From contig NZ_VSZO01000001.1 in NCBI RefSeq assembly GCF_008312935.1, positions 992,001 through 1,056,000 on the forward strand: 64,000 nucleotides of DNA. Reading direction: 5' to 3'. Source of the DNA: Roseiconus lacunae. Lineage in GTDB: Bacteria; Planctomycetota; Planctomycetia; Pirellulales; Pirellulaceae. The notes beneath the pieces are model-generated. The model ran no database searches and was not told the DNA's origin. It saw only the letters and a list, made by a program, of their open reading frames with translations. Shown here in pieces: positions 13,402 through 22,690 of the stretch. The position numbers were made by a program, and so were the translations under genes. Every line of letters starts with the position of its first letter. Position 1 is the stretch's first letter.

Positions 13402-15090
13402 TCAGAACTGGCCCGGTTGTTTCGGCGTCATGCTGGCGCCGATCGCTTGGATCAGCGACTCGCCGACCTTGATGCTCATCTTCGATCCGTTTTGGATCGA
13501 ATCACTCACCATGGTCACGGTTCCCTTGTCTTCGGAAGCGTTCAGTGTCGCGATGATCGATTCAATTTCTTCGGCTTCACTCGGATCGACCGAGCGGGCG
13601 AGTTCGAGGAACGGAAGCAACTTCATCTTAAACTGACCCAACGGGCGGTTGCCGCTATCGTTCGTGTTGCCCGAGTCGATGAAGTCCTTCAAGACGCTCT
13701 CACTATCACGACCGATTGCCAAATAGATCGCCTTGGGCGCGGTTCCGATGTGGACTTTCAACACGTCGCCAAACATGTTGCGAATTTCGTCTTCCCGTTC
13801 TGGGATATCGGCTTCGATTAGGTGCAGCGTCACGTCACCGTGTTTGCCGGCGTCGAACGTGAATCGCGGCGCGTCTGCGGTATCGGGAACCTTGGTTGCC
13901 AATTCCTTGGCCAAGGTTGCGACTTCGGATCCATCGGCGACAAAGAAACCAAGGACGGCATTGAATTGATCGGTGCCGGCGTTGACCATCATTCCAAAGT
14001 CACCTTTGCCTTCTTCGATCGACTTGGTGATGATCGCAAAGAACCGGCTCATGTAACGCTCGATTTCTTCGGCTTGCTGAGGCGGCAGGTTGCCGTCGGC
14101 AGCCATCGCGCTTCGAATCATCGTTGCGGCATTTCCCAAGCTGGTCTTCGCTTGCGCGATCGCTTCGGGGCTGACCGAGGTCGCACTGTGGATGTAGGCG
14201 GCGGCATCGTCACGAATCACCGACGCAAACCGCGACGGAATTGATTGCTGTCCGCCGTACATGGCTGCCAACTTACTGCCCGGAATTGCAGTGAAGGAAG
14301 CATCGATTCCGACGTGGCGACCCTCTTGATCGATATTGAGACCGAAGAAAATCTCATCAGCCTCACGCACCAACTGCTCAATTTGCTCGATCGAATTTTC
14401 AGCCACTTCGCGAGTCGATTCGCTGTCGGGTTGGTTGGCAATCGCTTGCTCAAACCCTTGACGCATCGAGTCGATCGCGACGTTGCGAAGTTCCATCGGG
14501 ATCTGCTGAATTTGTAGACGCACGGCGACGTTGTAGTCTTTGCCCATGCCCTCAAAGAAACCGCTCGGGTCGGCAGGTACCAGTTGCAAGGCGTCCTTGC
14601 TGGGCCCGGCAACGGCATTATTTTCGTTTTGCTTGATGAAAAACGTGTTGCGATTGACGGTCACGACAAGCGTACCATCCTCTAACTCGTCTACCGGCCC
14701 GGTCTGAGTTTCGATTCGTTTCAGGATCGAACGGATGTCGCTGGTCGGCAACACCACGATTGGCTGGGGCATTCCGCCGGCCAACGAAACCAACACGCCG
14801 ATCGGACGACTGGTATCGAGACCTTGACCGTACATGCCGGTCATCATCGCGAACATGCCGCCATAACCGGGCTGCCCTGCCAGGCCGGTGAGGTAGTTGA
14901 CATCCGCGGTCATCTTGTTGATCGAAGCGACCGAAACGGCGAGGACAGGCTGGGTCCCATCGGTCAGCGTCGCCGGAGTGCCTTGGGCGCGAGCTACAGG
15001 TGCGGCAACTAATGCTAGCATCAGCATTGCCGCCGAGGCCGCCGACTTCAGTCGAGTCGCGGCGAACCAATTGTTTGTCTTCAAACCCAT
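13402..15090 (-). CDS. Large secreted protein of unknown function (planctomycete type)
   Basis: The product is 562 aa with a signal peptide (SAASAAMLMLALVAAPVARA). No known domain is recognised. The mature protein is acidic, poor in Cys, and alternates beta-like and helical stretches (IEQIEQLVREADEIFFGLNI, GDVLKVHIGTAPKAIYLAIG). The phrasing SFTAIPGSKLAAMYGG and FKMKLLPFLELARSV resembles planctomycete secreted proteins annotated only as hypothetical. It is flanked by its own terminator at 13306 and by the upstream terminator at 15376, so it is a single-gene unit. Function is left open. Confidence 0.8.
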   Translation of the reverse strand: MGLKTNNWFAATRLKSAASAAMLMLALVAAPVARAQGTPATLTDGTQPVLAVSVASINKMTADVNYLTGLAGQPGYGGMFAMMTGMYGQGLDTSRPIGVLVSLAGGMPQPIVVLPTSDIRSILKRIETQTGPVDELEDGTLVVTVNRNTFFIKQNENNAVAGPSKDALQLVPADPSGFFEGMGKDYNVAVRLQIQQIPMELRNVAIDSMRQGFEQAIANQPDSESTREVAENSIEQIEQLVREADEIFFGLNIDQEGRHVGIDASFTAIPGSKLAAMYGGQQSIPSRFASVIRDDAAAYIHSATSVSPEAIAQAKTSLGNAATMIRSAMAADGNLPPQQAEEIERYMSRFFAIITKSIEEGKGDFGMMVNAGTDQFNAVLGFFVADGSEVATLAKELATKVPDTADAPRFTFDAGKHGDVTLHLIEADIPEREDEIRNMFGDVLKVHIGTAPKAIYLAIGRDSESVLKDFIDSGNTNDSGNRPLGQFKMKLLPFLELARSVDPSEAEEIESIIATLNASEDKGTVTMVSDSIQNGSKMSIKVGESLIQAIGASMTPKQPGQF

Positions 15091-15375
15091 GTTCAGTTGT
15101 AGTCCTTTTCGATGATGGGGATTCTAGACCGATGGAATACGAAGCGAATTCGCACGACACTCGGTTGGAACGTGCGCCTTTGACACGCTAGGTAGGGGGC
15201 AAGCTAACAATATTGCGATGGCGAGGCAATCGATCCCGATGAAACAGATCTCGACGCCTTTCACTCTTCACGAGGATGCAACAACGCGAACGTGATCGCG
15301 TGGGGATCTGTCGGAATCGCTACCCGTCGCTACGCGATGTACCTCTGGGCCGCATCTCAAGTTTCAGCGGGGCGC

Positions 15376-15410
15376 AAAAAAAATCGGCGTCCCTTTCGGA
15401 ACGCCGATTT
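15376..15410 (-). terminator. Intrinsic terminator of the VWA protein gene
   Basis: On the minus strand a GC-rich 9-10 bp stem (AAATCGGCGT with ACGCCGATTT) closes a loop CCGAAAGGG and is followed by eight T. It lies 65 bp beyond the stop at 15475. The rest of 15091-15474 shows no gene and should carry the promoter of the gene at 15090. Confidence 0.9.
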
Positions 15411-15474
15411 GACGAATTTCATGATCGCTGTCGCCCAGGTGAAAGAGGGGGAAGGTACAGCGATGTTAAGGGGC

Positions 15475-18400
15475 TTAGTTGCCGAAGCCGCCAGCGGCAC
15501 CGCCGCCAAGACCGCCTCCGCCTAGGCCACCGGCACCGCCGCCGACGCCACCTCCGCCACCGCCACCGGTGTCGCCGTCGACGAAGTTAAACGTTGTCAC
15601 GTCGCCGACTTGCGAAAAGAATGGGAACGGGGTGATTCGCACGTAGCGGCGGTCTGCCGAGATGATCGCCAGTCCCGAAAGACTCGCCCCTTCGGGCAAC
15701 TGCGTGATTTCAGGTTGGAACCCGACCGCGGGAGCTCGGCCGAAGAACGGGTTATTTACACCGCCAGAGACACCGCCGCCGAAACGACTAACGTCACTGA
15801 ACAACTCTTGCAGCACTTCGCTGGAATTCGATGGTGCAGCAAATTGACCGAGCATTTGATCATTAAGATCACGTTGGACGTCCCGCAGATGCGCCAATTG
15901 TGCTTCACCGAGCATCTCTTTTCGCTTGCCTTCCTTCACGTCGAACACGAACAAGGCGTCCTTCTCGGTCAACGGAATTTCTTCGCGAATAAACTTTTGG
16001 CTTGGACGCCCCGCGTCGGTGACGATCTCGACCGTCGCTTGGCCGGTCGAAACTTCTCCCCAAACCTTTCGAACCAGCAGACGATACTGGCCGCTGAATC
16101 CCTGTGGGCAAACATAGGTTTCGGAGATCGTTCCGGCTTTGCTTTCACCTTGTCCGGGATACGAGTCACCCAGCAGCGTTCCGCCGCCGGCACTCGATCG
16201 ATTTTCCAACGAGCACACGGTGCCGCTGGGTTCTTCGACGGCCAAATCGATATCGGCATCGCCCGTCCAGGAAACACGAATCACGACGTCATGGGCGGAC
16301 GCGAGTTTCAATTGCTCACCGAACGCGGCGGCCTTTTCGGTTTCACCGTTTTCGATCAATTCGGCGTAGGTACTCCGCGCTAGTAACTTTGCCTTGTCCA
16401 CAACATCAGCGAAGTCGGCGGGCCAGGCTTGCGAAAGAACTCCGCTGCATGCCCAGACAATCGCGTCGTTGTCGTCCATCGCCTCGGCCAATCGCATCCC
16501 GACGACGTAAGGTTCTCGGCGATTCGGTTCAAGATCGGCGACTCGTTTGCATAGACGCAGTGCCGCGGCGTTGGAGCCAATGGCTTCCAATCGCGAGGCG
16601 ACGTTCAAGATATCCGAAGGTGTTTCGGCAAAGTCGACCGCCGACAACAACGCCCGTTCGACATCGGTATCGGGTGCACCGGTTGCGGTCAGCGCGATCG
16701 CGTAAGCGTGGTACATCCAAGGTTGGATGTGCCCGGCTAGGATTGCTTCCTGAATCAGGTCACGCGACTGGGCAAACCACTCAGTCGCCGCGTCGCGATC
16801 GCCGGCTTTATCCGCCGCCGCCGCTTTGTAGGAATAGCGACTGACCGAACGGCGGATCCGTTGATCGAGTAACGTCAATTCCACGGCGCTATTGATTTCC
16901 AATCCGGCGAAATATTCCGCCCAAGCTTCCGTGCGGGTTTGGCCGTCTTTGATTTCCAGTTTGATCGGCTCGATCGAAGCGAGTTGCTCCTCGGTTAAAC
17001 GGGCCGGTCGACCCGCGCTGGCTTCGGAGTCACTGGCTTGAGCACCATTGGCTTCGGCAACAGTGCGATTGGCATTTTTGTCGGACAGGTCAACGTCATC
17101 GGGAACGACGAAGGCGCCACCGCCCATCATACCGCCGCCACCCATGCCGCCGCCCATACCACCCATGCCGCCGCCCATACCACCCATGCCGCCGCCCATA
17201 CCACCCATGCCGCCGCCCATGCCGCCACCCATGCCGCCGCCCATACCGCCGCCTGAAATGATCGGTACGACGAGGTCACCAACGGGATAGACTTTCGTCA
17301 CGAGGTTTTCATCAGCGGCTTCAATGGTCGTGATCTGCATGACTTCGTCTTTGATCAAGTAGGTCAAATCCAAGTCGCGAAGCATCAGTCGCAGGAAGGA
17401 ACGCAGGCTCACGTTCTTGAGGTCAATATTGACTCCGATTTCGGCATCCAGACCAAGCTCTTCGAGTGCTCGCTGGTCGATCACGATCGGAATCTCGTGG
17501 TCGTCGGCGATTTTACGAATCGCTTCGCTAAGCGGGATCTCGATAAACGTTTGCGACGTTTCGTCGGACAACCGCTTTTCGATCAACTGTTCCATTTCGT
17601 TATCGCCGACCAATTGGATCGAGCTGTACTCGGCCAACCGGCGATCGCTCAGTTCACGCCAAACGTCGGCATCGGGATACATCACCGGTGGCTCGTCGAC
17701 GAACGGGATGTTGCTCTTCAAAACCAACGAGAACGCATCGACAAAGTTACGCTCACGCATCTCTTTGTAGCGACGGTCGCGATCGTAAACTTGCAGTGCC
17801 AAAGGTTGGTCGGTGAAGTGACGACCGGCGACGGAATCTTCGGTGATCGAGTCACCGGCGAGTGCCGCAAATTCCAAGGAGACTTCGCCGTCCGCCTTGT
17901 CGTATTGGCCTTCGTCGATCAACGCATTCATCTGGCGTGACAACGTTTGTAGTGTCGCCTCGCGTCGGTATGTCTTTTCCAACAGCTGAGCCGTCGCGCG
18001 GGCCGCTTCTTGTTGCGCGACGATGTTTTCTTGTTGAGCCATGAAACGCGATTCGGCAGAGCTAGCCGCTTGGATCGCCGATTGCAGTTGGCTTTCCAAT
18101 TCGCGACGTAGCTTCGGATTGATGTCCGGTAGCGACTGAACGCGGGCCAGGACCGACTTCAGTTGGCCGGCGACTCCGGTGGGATCCGATCGCAATGCCC
18201 GCTCGGCAATCCGCAGTGCACCGCGAACCTCGGCACGCAAACGACCTTCGGCAGCCGTTCGTGCTGCTTCGACATTTCGCAGTAGGTCACCACCCGATTC
18301 GATGATCTCATCGTCGCCGACAATGGTACGGTTTGGAGGCACTTGTGGACGTCGTCCCATCGGTGCGGCGTCCGCAGGCGGGGCTGCAGCGGCAGGAGCC

Positions 18401-19896
18401 GGTGCCGTCGGAGCCGGCGCGGCTGGTGCAGGATCGGCGGGACCGAACAAGTCATCGCCTGCCGGTGCGGGAGCGTCGTCAGCCGGTGCCGCTGGTTCGC
18501 TCGCGTCGGGACCGAACAGATCGTCCAACGCCCCGGCATCGCCTGCGGCGTCTCCGCCGGCTTCGCCAAACAGGTCATCGCCACCGAACGGCGATTCGTT
18601 TTGGATGATCAATGTCGTTCCGCTCAAACGTTGTAGCGACTTTGCCTCTTCGTTGGACGGATCAGCTTGAACGGCCATGTCGGCGACGGCTTTGGCACCT
18701 TTCTTGTTGCCTTGTTTGAGTGCCAGCTTACCGGCGCGAACCAATTCGTTGGATTGGGCGGCCATCAGTTCGGCCGTCTGACGCAATAGTCCACTGTGGG
18801 CGGTCGGCAACGTCAAACCGTCATTGATTTCGGCTCGTTCAACCAAGCCCGGCAGGAAACCAAAGTCGGGATGGTCGGCTTCGACGCTTGCGTCGCCTTC
18901 GATCGAAACCTTGGCGGTCGGGGTGACGCCTTGCAGTGAAATCGCGACCTCTTTGACGGGTTCTTTCATTGAACCGAGCAAGATCGAATCACGGTCGACT
19001 CGCAACGGTGGAATTCGTTTGCTTTGAACCAATTGCAGCGATGCCGGGACTTTCAGTGTTTCAACCCAGATCGGTGAACGCACAGCCGATTCAGTGACTT
19101 GCCGTGCGATTGCCGCAGCGGTGTTGCCGCTGGACGCTTCGACAATTCCCAAAACACCGCCGGTCTGGTTCGCCAAGATCGCCATCAGTTCGACGTTCTT
19201 GGTGGGCCCGATGGCGACGCTATGAACGGTGATGTGATCGGCTCGCAGGGCATCGATCATCGCCGCGAACCGTTGTTCGTTACCGGTCGCGTCGATCGAC
19301 GCGCCATCGCCGATATAAATGATTGAGCGGGTGTGTGCGTGAGGCTGGGTTAGCAAACTACCACGGACCGACTCGATCACGTCCACCATGTTGGTATGGC
19401 CGAGTGGCAAACGGCGGGACAAGTTTGACATCACGTTTTCGGTCGCCGAATCGCTTGCGGCGGCGAAGCTCGATGACATTTCGACGGCGTCGACGTCAGC
19501 GGCGTAAACTTTCACGCGATCGCTCGCACGCACGTTCGAGAGGACGGACTTGAGTGCCGACATCGACTCGCGGCGGAATTCACCCGCTTGACTAGCGGAG
19601 GTGTCAACGATGACCACCACGTCCGCCGCCGCTTTCGAAGCTGCCGAAAGCAACGCGTCATCCGCGGCCGGCACAATCGATGCTGCAAAGTACGAATCAC
19701 CCTCCGAGGCCTGAAAGCTGACAATCCGAATTTGTGCTTCGTCAGCAGAAACAATAGGGGCCATCATCGCTATCATCGCGATGGCCAGTGGGGCAAGCCG
19801 CCGAAAACGGCTCGCCAATCGGGTCGAGTGAACTGCGACTGCTCGCATCTGAAATTTCTCCGCGGTGGCTGAAAACAGGCGTCTGCGTGTCTTCAT
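15475..19896 (-). CDS. Giant secreted VWA protein with STN-like, Gly/Met-rich and DUF2135-like segments
   Basis: The product is 1473 aa. It starts with a basic N-terminus and a signal-like hydrophobic segment (LAPLAIAMIAMMAPIVSA). A von Willebrand A domain follows, with the MIDAS motif DTSAS near residue 95 and YIGDGAS later. The next part is a long Ala/Pro/Asp linker holding three DDLFG motifs. Helical coiled regions then lead to an STN/secretin-N-like segment (VSLRSFLRLMLRDLDLTYLI), where short-term interaction domains of secretins look alike. A ~45-residue GGGMGGMGG tract follows. Near residue 1230 a DUF2135-like beta domain appears (RVSWTGDADIDLAVEEPSG), and the tail is Gly-rich. It is probably an envelope scaffold binding a metal ion; function is unknown. 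ATG at codon 17 is an alternative start. Confidence 0.85.
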   Translation of the reverse strand: MKTRRRLFSATAEKFQMRAVAVHSTRLASRFRRLAPLAIAMIAMMAPIVSADEAQIRIVSFQASEGDSYFAASIVPAADDALLSAASKAAADVVVIVDTSASQAGEFRRESMSALKSVLSNVRASDRVKVYAADVDAVEMSSSFAAASDSATENVMSNLSRRLPLGHTNMVDVIESVRGSLLTQPHAHTRSIIYIGDGASIDATGNEQRFAAMIDALRADHITVHSVAIGPTKNVELMAILANQTGGVLGIVEASSGNTAAAIARQVTESAVRSPIWVETLKVPASLQLVQSKRIPPLRVDRDSILLGSMKEPVKEVAISLQGVTPTAKVSIEGDASVEADHPDFGFLPGLVERAEINDGLTLPTAHSGLLRQTAELMAAQSNELVRAGKLALKQGNKKGAKAVADMAVQADPSNEEAKSLQRLSGTTLIIQNESPFGGDDLFGEAGGDAAGDAGALDDLFGPDASEPAAPADDAPAPAGDDLFGPADPAPAAPAPTAPAPAAAAPPADAAPMGRRPQVPPNRTIVGDDEIIESGGDLLRNVEAARTAAEGRLRAEVRGALRIAERALRSDPTGVAGQLKSVLARVQSLPDINPKLRRELESQLQSAIQAASSAESRFMAQQENIVAQQEAARATAQLLEKTYRREATLQTLSRQMNALIDEGQYDKADGEVSLEFAALAGDSITEDSVAGRHFTDQPLALQVYDRDRRYKEMRERNFVDAFSLVLKSNIPFVDEPPVMYPDADVWRELSDRRLAEYSSIQLVGDNEMEQLIEKRLSDETSQTFIEIPLSEAIRKIADDHEIPIVIDQRALEELGLDAEIGVNIDLKNVSLRSFLRLMLRDLDLTYLIKDEVMQITTIEAADENLVTKVYPVGDLVVPIISGGGMGGGMGGGMGGGMGGMGGGMGGMGGGMGGMGGGMGGGGMMGGGAFVVPDDVDLSDKNANRTVAEANGAQASDSEASAGRPARLTEEQLASIEPIKLEIKDGQTRTEAWAEYFAGLEINSAVELTLLDQRIRRSVSRYSYKAAAADKAGDRDAATEWFAQSRDLIQEAILAGHIQPWMYHAYAIALTATGAPDTDVERALLSAVDFAETPSDILNVASRLEAIGSNAAALRLCKRVADLEPNRREPYVVGMRLAEAMDDNDAIVWACSGVLSQAWPADFADVVDKAKLLARSTYAELIENGETEKAAAFGEQLKLASAHDVVIRVSWTGDADIDLAVEEPSGTVCSLENRSSAGGGTLLGDSYPGQGESKAGTISETYVCPQGFSGQYRLLVRKVWGEVSTGQATVEIVTDAGRPSQKFIREEIPLTEKDALFVFDVKEGKRKEMLGEAQLAHLRDVQRDLNDQMLGQFAAPSNSSEVLQELFSDVSRFGGGVSGGVNNPFFGRAPAVGFQPEITQLPEGASLSGLAIISADRRYVRITPFPFFSQVGDVTTFNFVDGDTGGGGGGGVGGGAGGLGGGGLGGGAAGGFGN
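17116..17253 (-). repeat. In-frame Gly/Met repeat tract
   Basis: Degenerate tandem units of 9-12 bp, read as GGMGGGMGG on the minus strand, span about 46 codons within the VWA protein. The frame is kept throughout and the codons vary little, which suggests recent slippage expansion. Confidence 0.85.
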
Positions 19897-20263
19897 CGGA
19901 ACAACCGTTCTGTTTGCTAAGTGTCAAACCTGCCAAAACGCCAAATCGGCAGCTTGAGACGCGACTAGGAAAAGGAATCAGCCCGGCGTATGGACTGGGA
20001 ATAGCATCTTCAACTCCAGAGTCTATTTCCGGTCCGGGCGTGTTTCTACGAAAAAAACGTCTTTCGCCGCCTCTGGTTTGACAACCTCCGGAATAACCGG
20101 GTGTAGCATTTTGCAACACCTGTTGCGGAATTGCTCAGCCAAAGAGGGCGAAAGACTCGTCAAACCCCGTTCGGTACCGCTAAGACGCGAACGCTGTGCC
20201 AATCGTCGAACGTGCTTTCTAAAAAGCGGCTCTCTCGCCTTCGGATATACCCAAGTCAGGCAG
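19897..20263. other. Intergenic region, no gene recognised
   Basis: In this 367-bp interval short frames exist on both strands but none has a plausible start, composition or family match. The part next to 19896 should hold the promoter of the VWA gene. Confidence 0.6.
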
Positions 20264-20788
20264 CTACTTCGTTGCTTCACCAAATTCAAATTTGGAAACA
20301 CCGCGTTTTTTACTGGGCAACTGTCCCCTCACGATCACTTCGGTGACTTGATCGCTGCTCGGATCAAATCGTTGGCTGCTGCGTTTATCGGTGAAAACTT
20401 TCAGGGGCAGCGTCAGAGTCTCGCTCGGCTGGATTGGGCTTGCTTGCATCAACAAATACTGGCCATTGACTTCAATCGCCAAATTGCCGATCGGCTGGTC
20501 CAGTTCGTTGGTGATCTGCACGACGTCTGTCATCACTGCCAAGTTTCCGCTGGTCGTTTCGACGGCCGCTTTGGTGACGATGACATTCACCGGCAGCGGC
20601 GGTCCGCCAACGCTGTCAGGAAAAAGTGCGTAGACACCCAGTCCGACTGCAATCATGACGCCGAATGCCGCAATGATGGCTCCGCGTGGGACACGGCTGT
20701 GGGGCGAAACCCGGACCACATCGTCGGGACCCGACGAGATTCCCGAGGTGTTGCTATCGGTCGAATCAGGATCGGGGGAGGCACTCAT
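20264..20788 (-). CDS. Small membrane-anchored protein of unknown function
   Basis: ATG 20788 gives 174 aa. The frame extends to 20893, but that part crosses an intrinsic terminator and reads as junk. There is a Ser/Asp-rich cytoplasmic tail of ~35 residues, then one transmembrane helix (GAIIAAFGVMIAVGLGVYAL), then a periplasmic beta-rich domain of ~115 residues (NVIVTKAAVETTSGNLAVMT, NEVNGQ-like stretches). The outer domain looks like an Ig-like or FixG-C-like fold (ITNELDQPIGNLAIEV); this is a tentative impression. No operon partner. Confidence 0.7.
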   Translation of the reverse strand: MSASPDPDSTDSNTSGISSGPDDVVRVSPHSRVPRGAIIAAFGVMIAVGLGVYALFPDSVGGPPLPVNVIVTKAAVETTSGNLAVMTDVVQITNELDQPIGNLAIEVNGQYLLMQASPIQPSETLTLPLKVFTDKRSSQRFDPSSDQVTEVIVRGQLPSKKRGVSKFEFGEATK

Positions 20789-20826
20789 GCTCGAATGAAA
20801 TTGATGCTCAATCGCGGATGCAGACC

Positions 20827-20868
20827 AAAAAAAAGCCGGCTGACAAATCCATCGACTCGTCAACCGGC
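20827..20868 (-). terminator. Terminator-like hairpin 38 nt upstream of a start codon
   Basis: On the minus strand, arms 20868-20859 and 20844-20835 pair over 10 bp with one G-T, around a 14-nt loop, followed by eight T (20834-20827). It lies between the sequence to the right and the start at 20788. It therefore either ends a transcript that has no protein gene in front of it or acts as a leader attenuator. Confidence 0.75.
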
Positions 20869-21330
20869 AATTGCTTTGGCCCGTCGGCGGCAAAATGGAG
20901 CCGCTGGGAGAAACGCGTAAGCCTTAGCGTGCTACTGCACTTGCCGTTCGTTGGCTTAGGCGAACCCTAAAAATGATCCCTCTGCCGAAATGGAAAGACC
21001 AAAGCGGGCGAGGCCGTATGTAGGCGTCGCCGCGTAAGTGTAGGCCGCTGGCTGCTCGCAGCAAGCTCAGTCTCGGCCTTCGACAGCAACGATCGGCGTT
21101 TGGGGGCCATTGGCATGAGTGTTTTCTTAATAACGAACCGCCAGATTTCGCGATTTGCTCGTGTTTGCGGTCACGATTTCCCCTCAATCGACGTCGGCTG
21201 GTCAGCGGAAAGAAGTCATAAAAAAACTGTCACAACGCCCTCGGGATTCCGCTTAGACACCCAGCCGAGCCCGCCGAATGGGGATCGCCGATCACACAGC
21301 CGCATCACCGAGATCACGAGACCGCCAGCC
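20869..21330. other. Non-coding interval with possible leader or small RNA on the minus strand
   Basis: No protein gene is supported in these ~460 bp. The minus-strand terminator at 20827 implies a short transcript ending there. No known RNA family (6S, SRP, tmRNA, RNase P) was recognised. The promoter of the plus-strand gene at 21331 should lie at its right end. Confidence 0.4.
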
Positions 21331-22536
21331 ATGCGTCGACGTCACGTCACCCGCCTCCTCCAAACGCTATTGCTAGCATCCACCGTCACCAGCCCGCTCT
21401 GGGGACAGAGCACCGTCGGGGGACAGAGCACTACCGGGGGACAGAGCACCGTCGGGGGACAGAGCCCAAAGCGGGGACAGACCCCGGGTGGCGGTTCTCG
21501 GCTGGCTGGGGATTTGTTCAGCACAATCTCGATGTCGCAAACCGTCTCCGCTACAGAATCAAAAGCGAACCTCTCGCCAACTTTGTCCGAATCCACGGTT
21601 TCGAAGCAATCGCTGATCATTGGCGAGGTCTCGCTAGCAAACTTCCTCCGCAAGAGTGACATTGCTAGCGAAATTGAGTCGCAAACTGTCCGCGTCAAAC
21701 TCGGTGACCTCATCGATGTCGACGGCACCGACGATGAGGTGCAGCAATCAACGTTGCTATTTCAAGTCGACGCGGAGGACCAAAGACTCGAAATCAGTTT
21801 GCCGCTCAACGAGTCCACTACGCGGTCACTGATCAAGGGGAAGAATTTGCTAGCGTCGCTGATCGAACTAGAGCGTTTCGATCATGTTCACCTCGCTTTC
21901 CGCGGCAACACGCTGACGCTGAGTTCTACGTTGGCAACGCCGGCCCTGAATCTCAACGCGATCAATCGAGCTGCGACTTTGCTAGCGGAGGGCAGGCGAG
22001 AATTGCGATCGATCGCCTCTTCAGAATCGTCCATCAACGAGTCGACGGTGACCGATTCGAGCAGCGACGAATCTGCCGGGGACGAGTCTATCGGAAACAT
22101 CGCATTGACCGGCACTCCTTCGTCAACTCAAAATGCGACCATCGCTTCGCAACCCAAGTCGGTAGCGGCACCGTCCGCCGCTGCAAGCAAATCAAAGCAG
22201 GCGACCACATCAGCTCAACATCCCACTTCGGCGATCTCAGATTCCGCAGCTTCGGCGATCAATTTGATCGGTACTTGGTCCGCCAAGATTTCCGCTACCC
22301 AAGCGTGGGCGATCCGATTCGGCGACGAAGGCTCCTTTGTGCTCGTGCACTCTCAAGGTAGCAACAATCAGGTTTCTCGCGGTTCGTTTCGCCTCGACCA
22401 AAACCAATTGGTCCTCAGCGGCAACGGTATCGTCCTCAAAGGCGCCGTCACGGTCACCGCAAACGCCATGACGTGGGAACTCGAAAATGCTAGCGGTCAA
22501 TCGACCACCAAGCTGGTCTTTGATAAGAAATCTTAA
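21331..22536 (+). CDS. Secreted Ser/Thr-rich protein of unknown function with N-terminal repeats
   Basis: ATG 21331 (MRRRHVTRLLQTLLLASTVT) gives a signal peptide; the frame runs up to 21100 without coding character. The 401-aa product begins after cleavage with five six-residue repeats (GQSTVG type) encoded by an 18-bp tandem repeat. A beta-rich domain follows (LIIGEVSLANFLRKSDIASE to about residue 230), then a Ser/Ala/Thr-rich linker. The C-terminal ~90 residues (LIGTWSAKISATQAWAIRFG, SFVLVHSQGSNNQVSRGSF) resemble small lipocalin-like or META-type barrels seen in planctomycetes. No enzyme motif is seen. Confidence 0.75.
   Translation: MRRRHVTRLLQTLLLASTVTSPLWGQSTVGGQSTTGGQSTVGGQSPKRGQTPGGGSRLAGDLFSTISMSQTVSATESKANLSPTLSESTVSKQSLIIGEVSLANFLRKSDIASEIESQTVRVKLGDLIDVDGTDDEVQQSTLLFQVDAEDQRLEISLPLNESTTRSLIKGKNLLASLIELERFDHVHLAFRGNTLTLSSTLATPALNLNAINRAATLLAEGRRELRSIASSESSINESTVTDSSSDESAGDESIGNIALTGTPSSTQNATIASQPKSVAAPSAAASKSKQATTSAQHPTSAISDSAASAINLIGTWSAKISATQAWAIRFGDEGSFVLVHSQGSNNQVSRGSFRLDQNQLVLSGNGIVLKGAVTVTANAMTWELENASGQSTTKLVFDKKS
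21401..21490 (+). repeat. Tandem 18-bp repeat, five units
   Basis: Units start at 21401, 21419, 21437, 21455 and 21473, each beginning GGGGACAGA. Units 1 and 3 are identical and the last two diverge at their 3' halves. They are coding, giving GQSTVG-like hexapeptides just after the signal peptide. Confidence 0.92.
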
Positions 22537-22690
22537 ACGGCTGCAAGCAATTTTCGTTCGCCAAGACAATGACCCCCAAGGCTTTGCCCATGCAGAGAGG
22601 CTTTGCGTCTTTCGCGTCTCTCCAACCCGACGCGGCACTCTTGAGATCGCGCACTCGAAACTGATAGCGACGCTGCCGAATCACGATTGC

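Noticed and set aside
17116-17253. CRISPR-like periodic sequence
   Set aside because: Units are 9-12 bp with no spacers and stay in frame as Gly/Met codons; it is a protein repeat.
20078-20920. 280-codon plus-strand frame
   Set aside because: Mostly antisense to the membrane protein gene at 20264-20788; composition rich in Arg/Cys/His and without domains.
20869-21120. 6S RNA or SRP RNA on the minus strand
   Set aside because: A GAGCAGCC-like stretch was seen, but the conserved SRP tetraloop context and a 6S-like long bulged stem could not be drawn.
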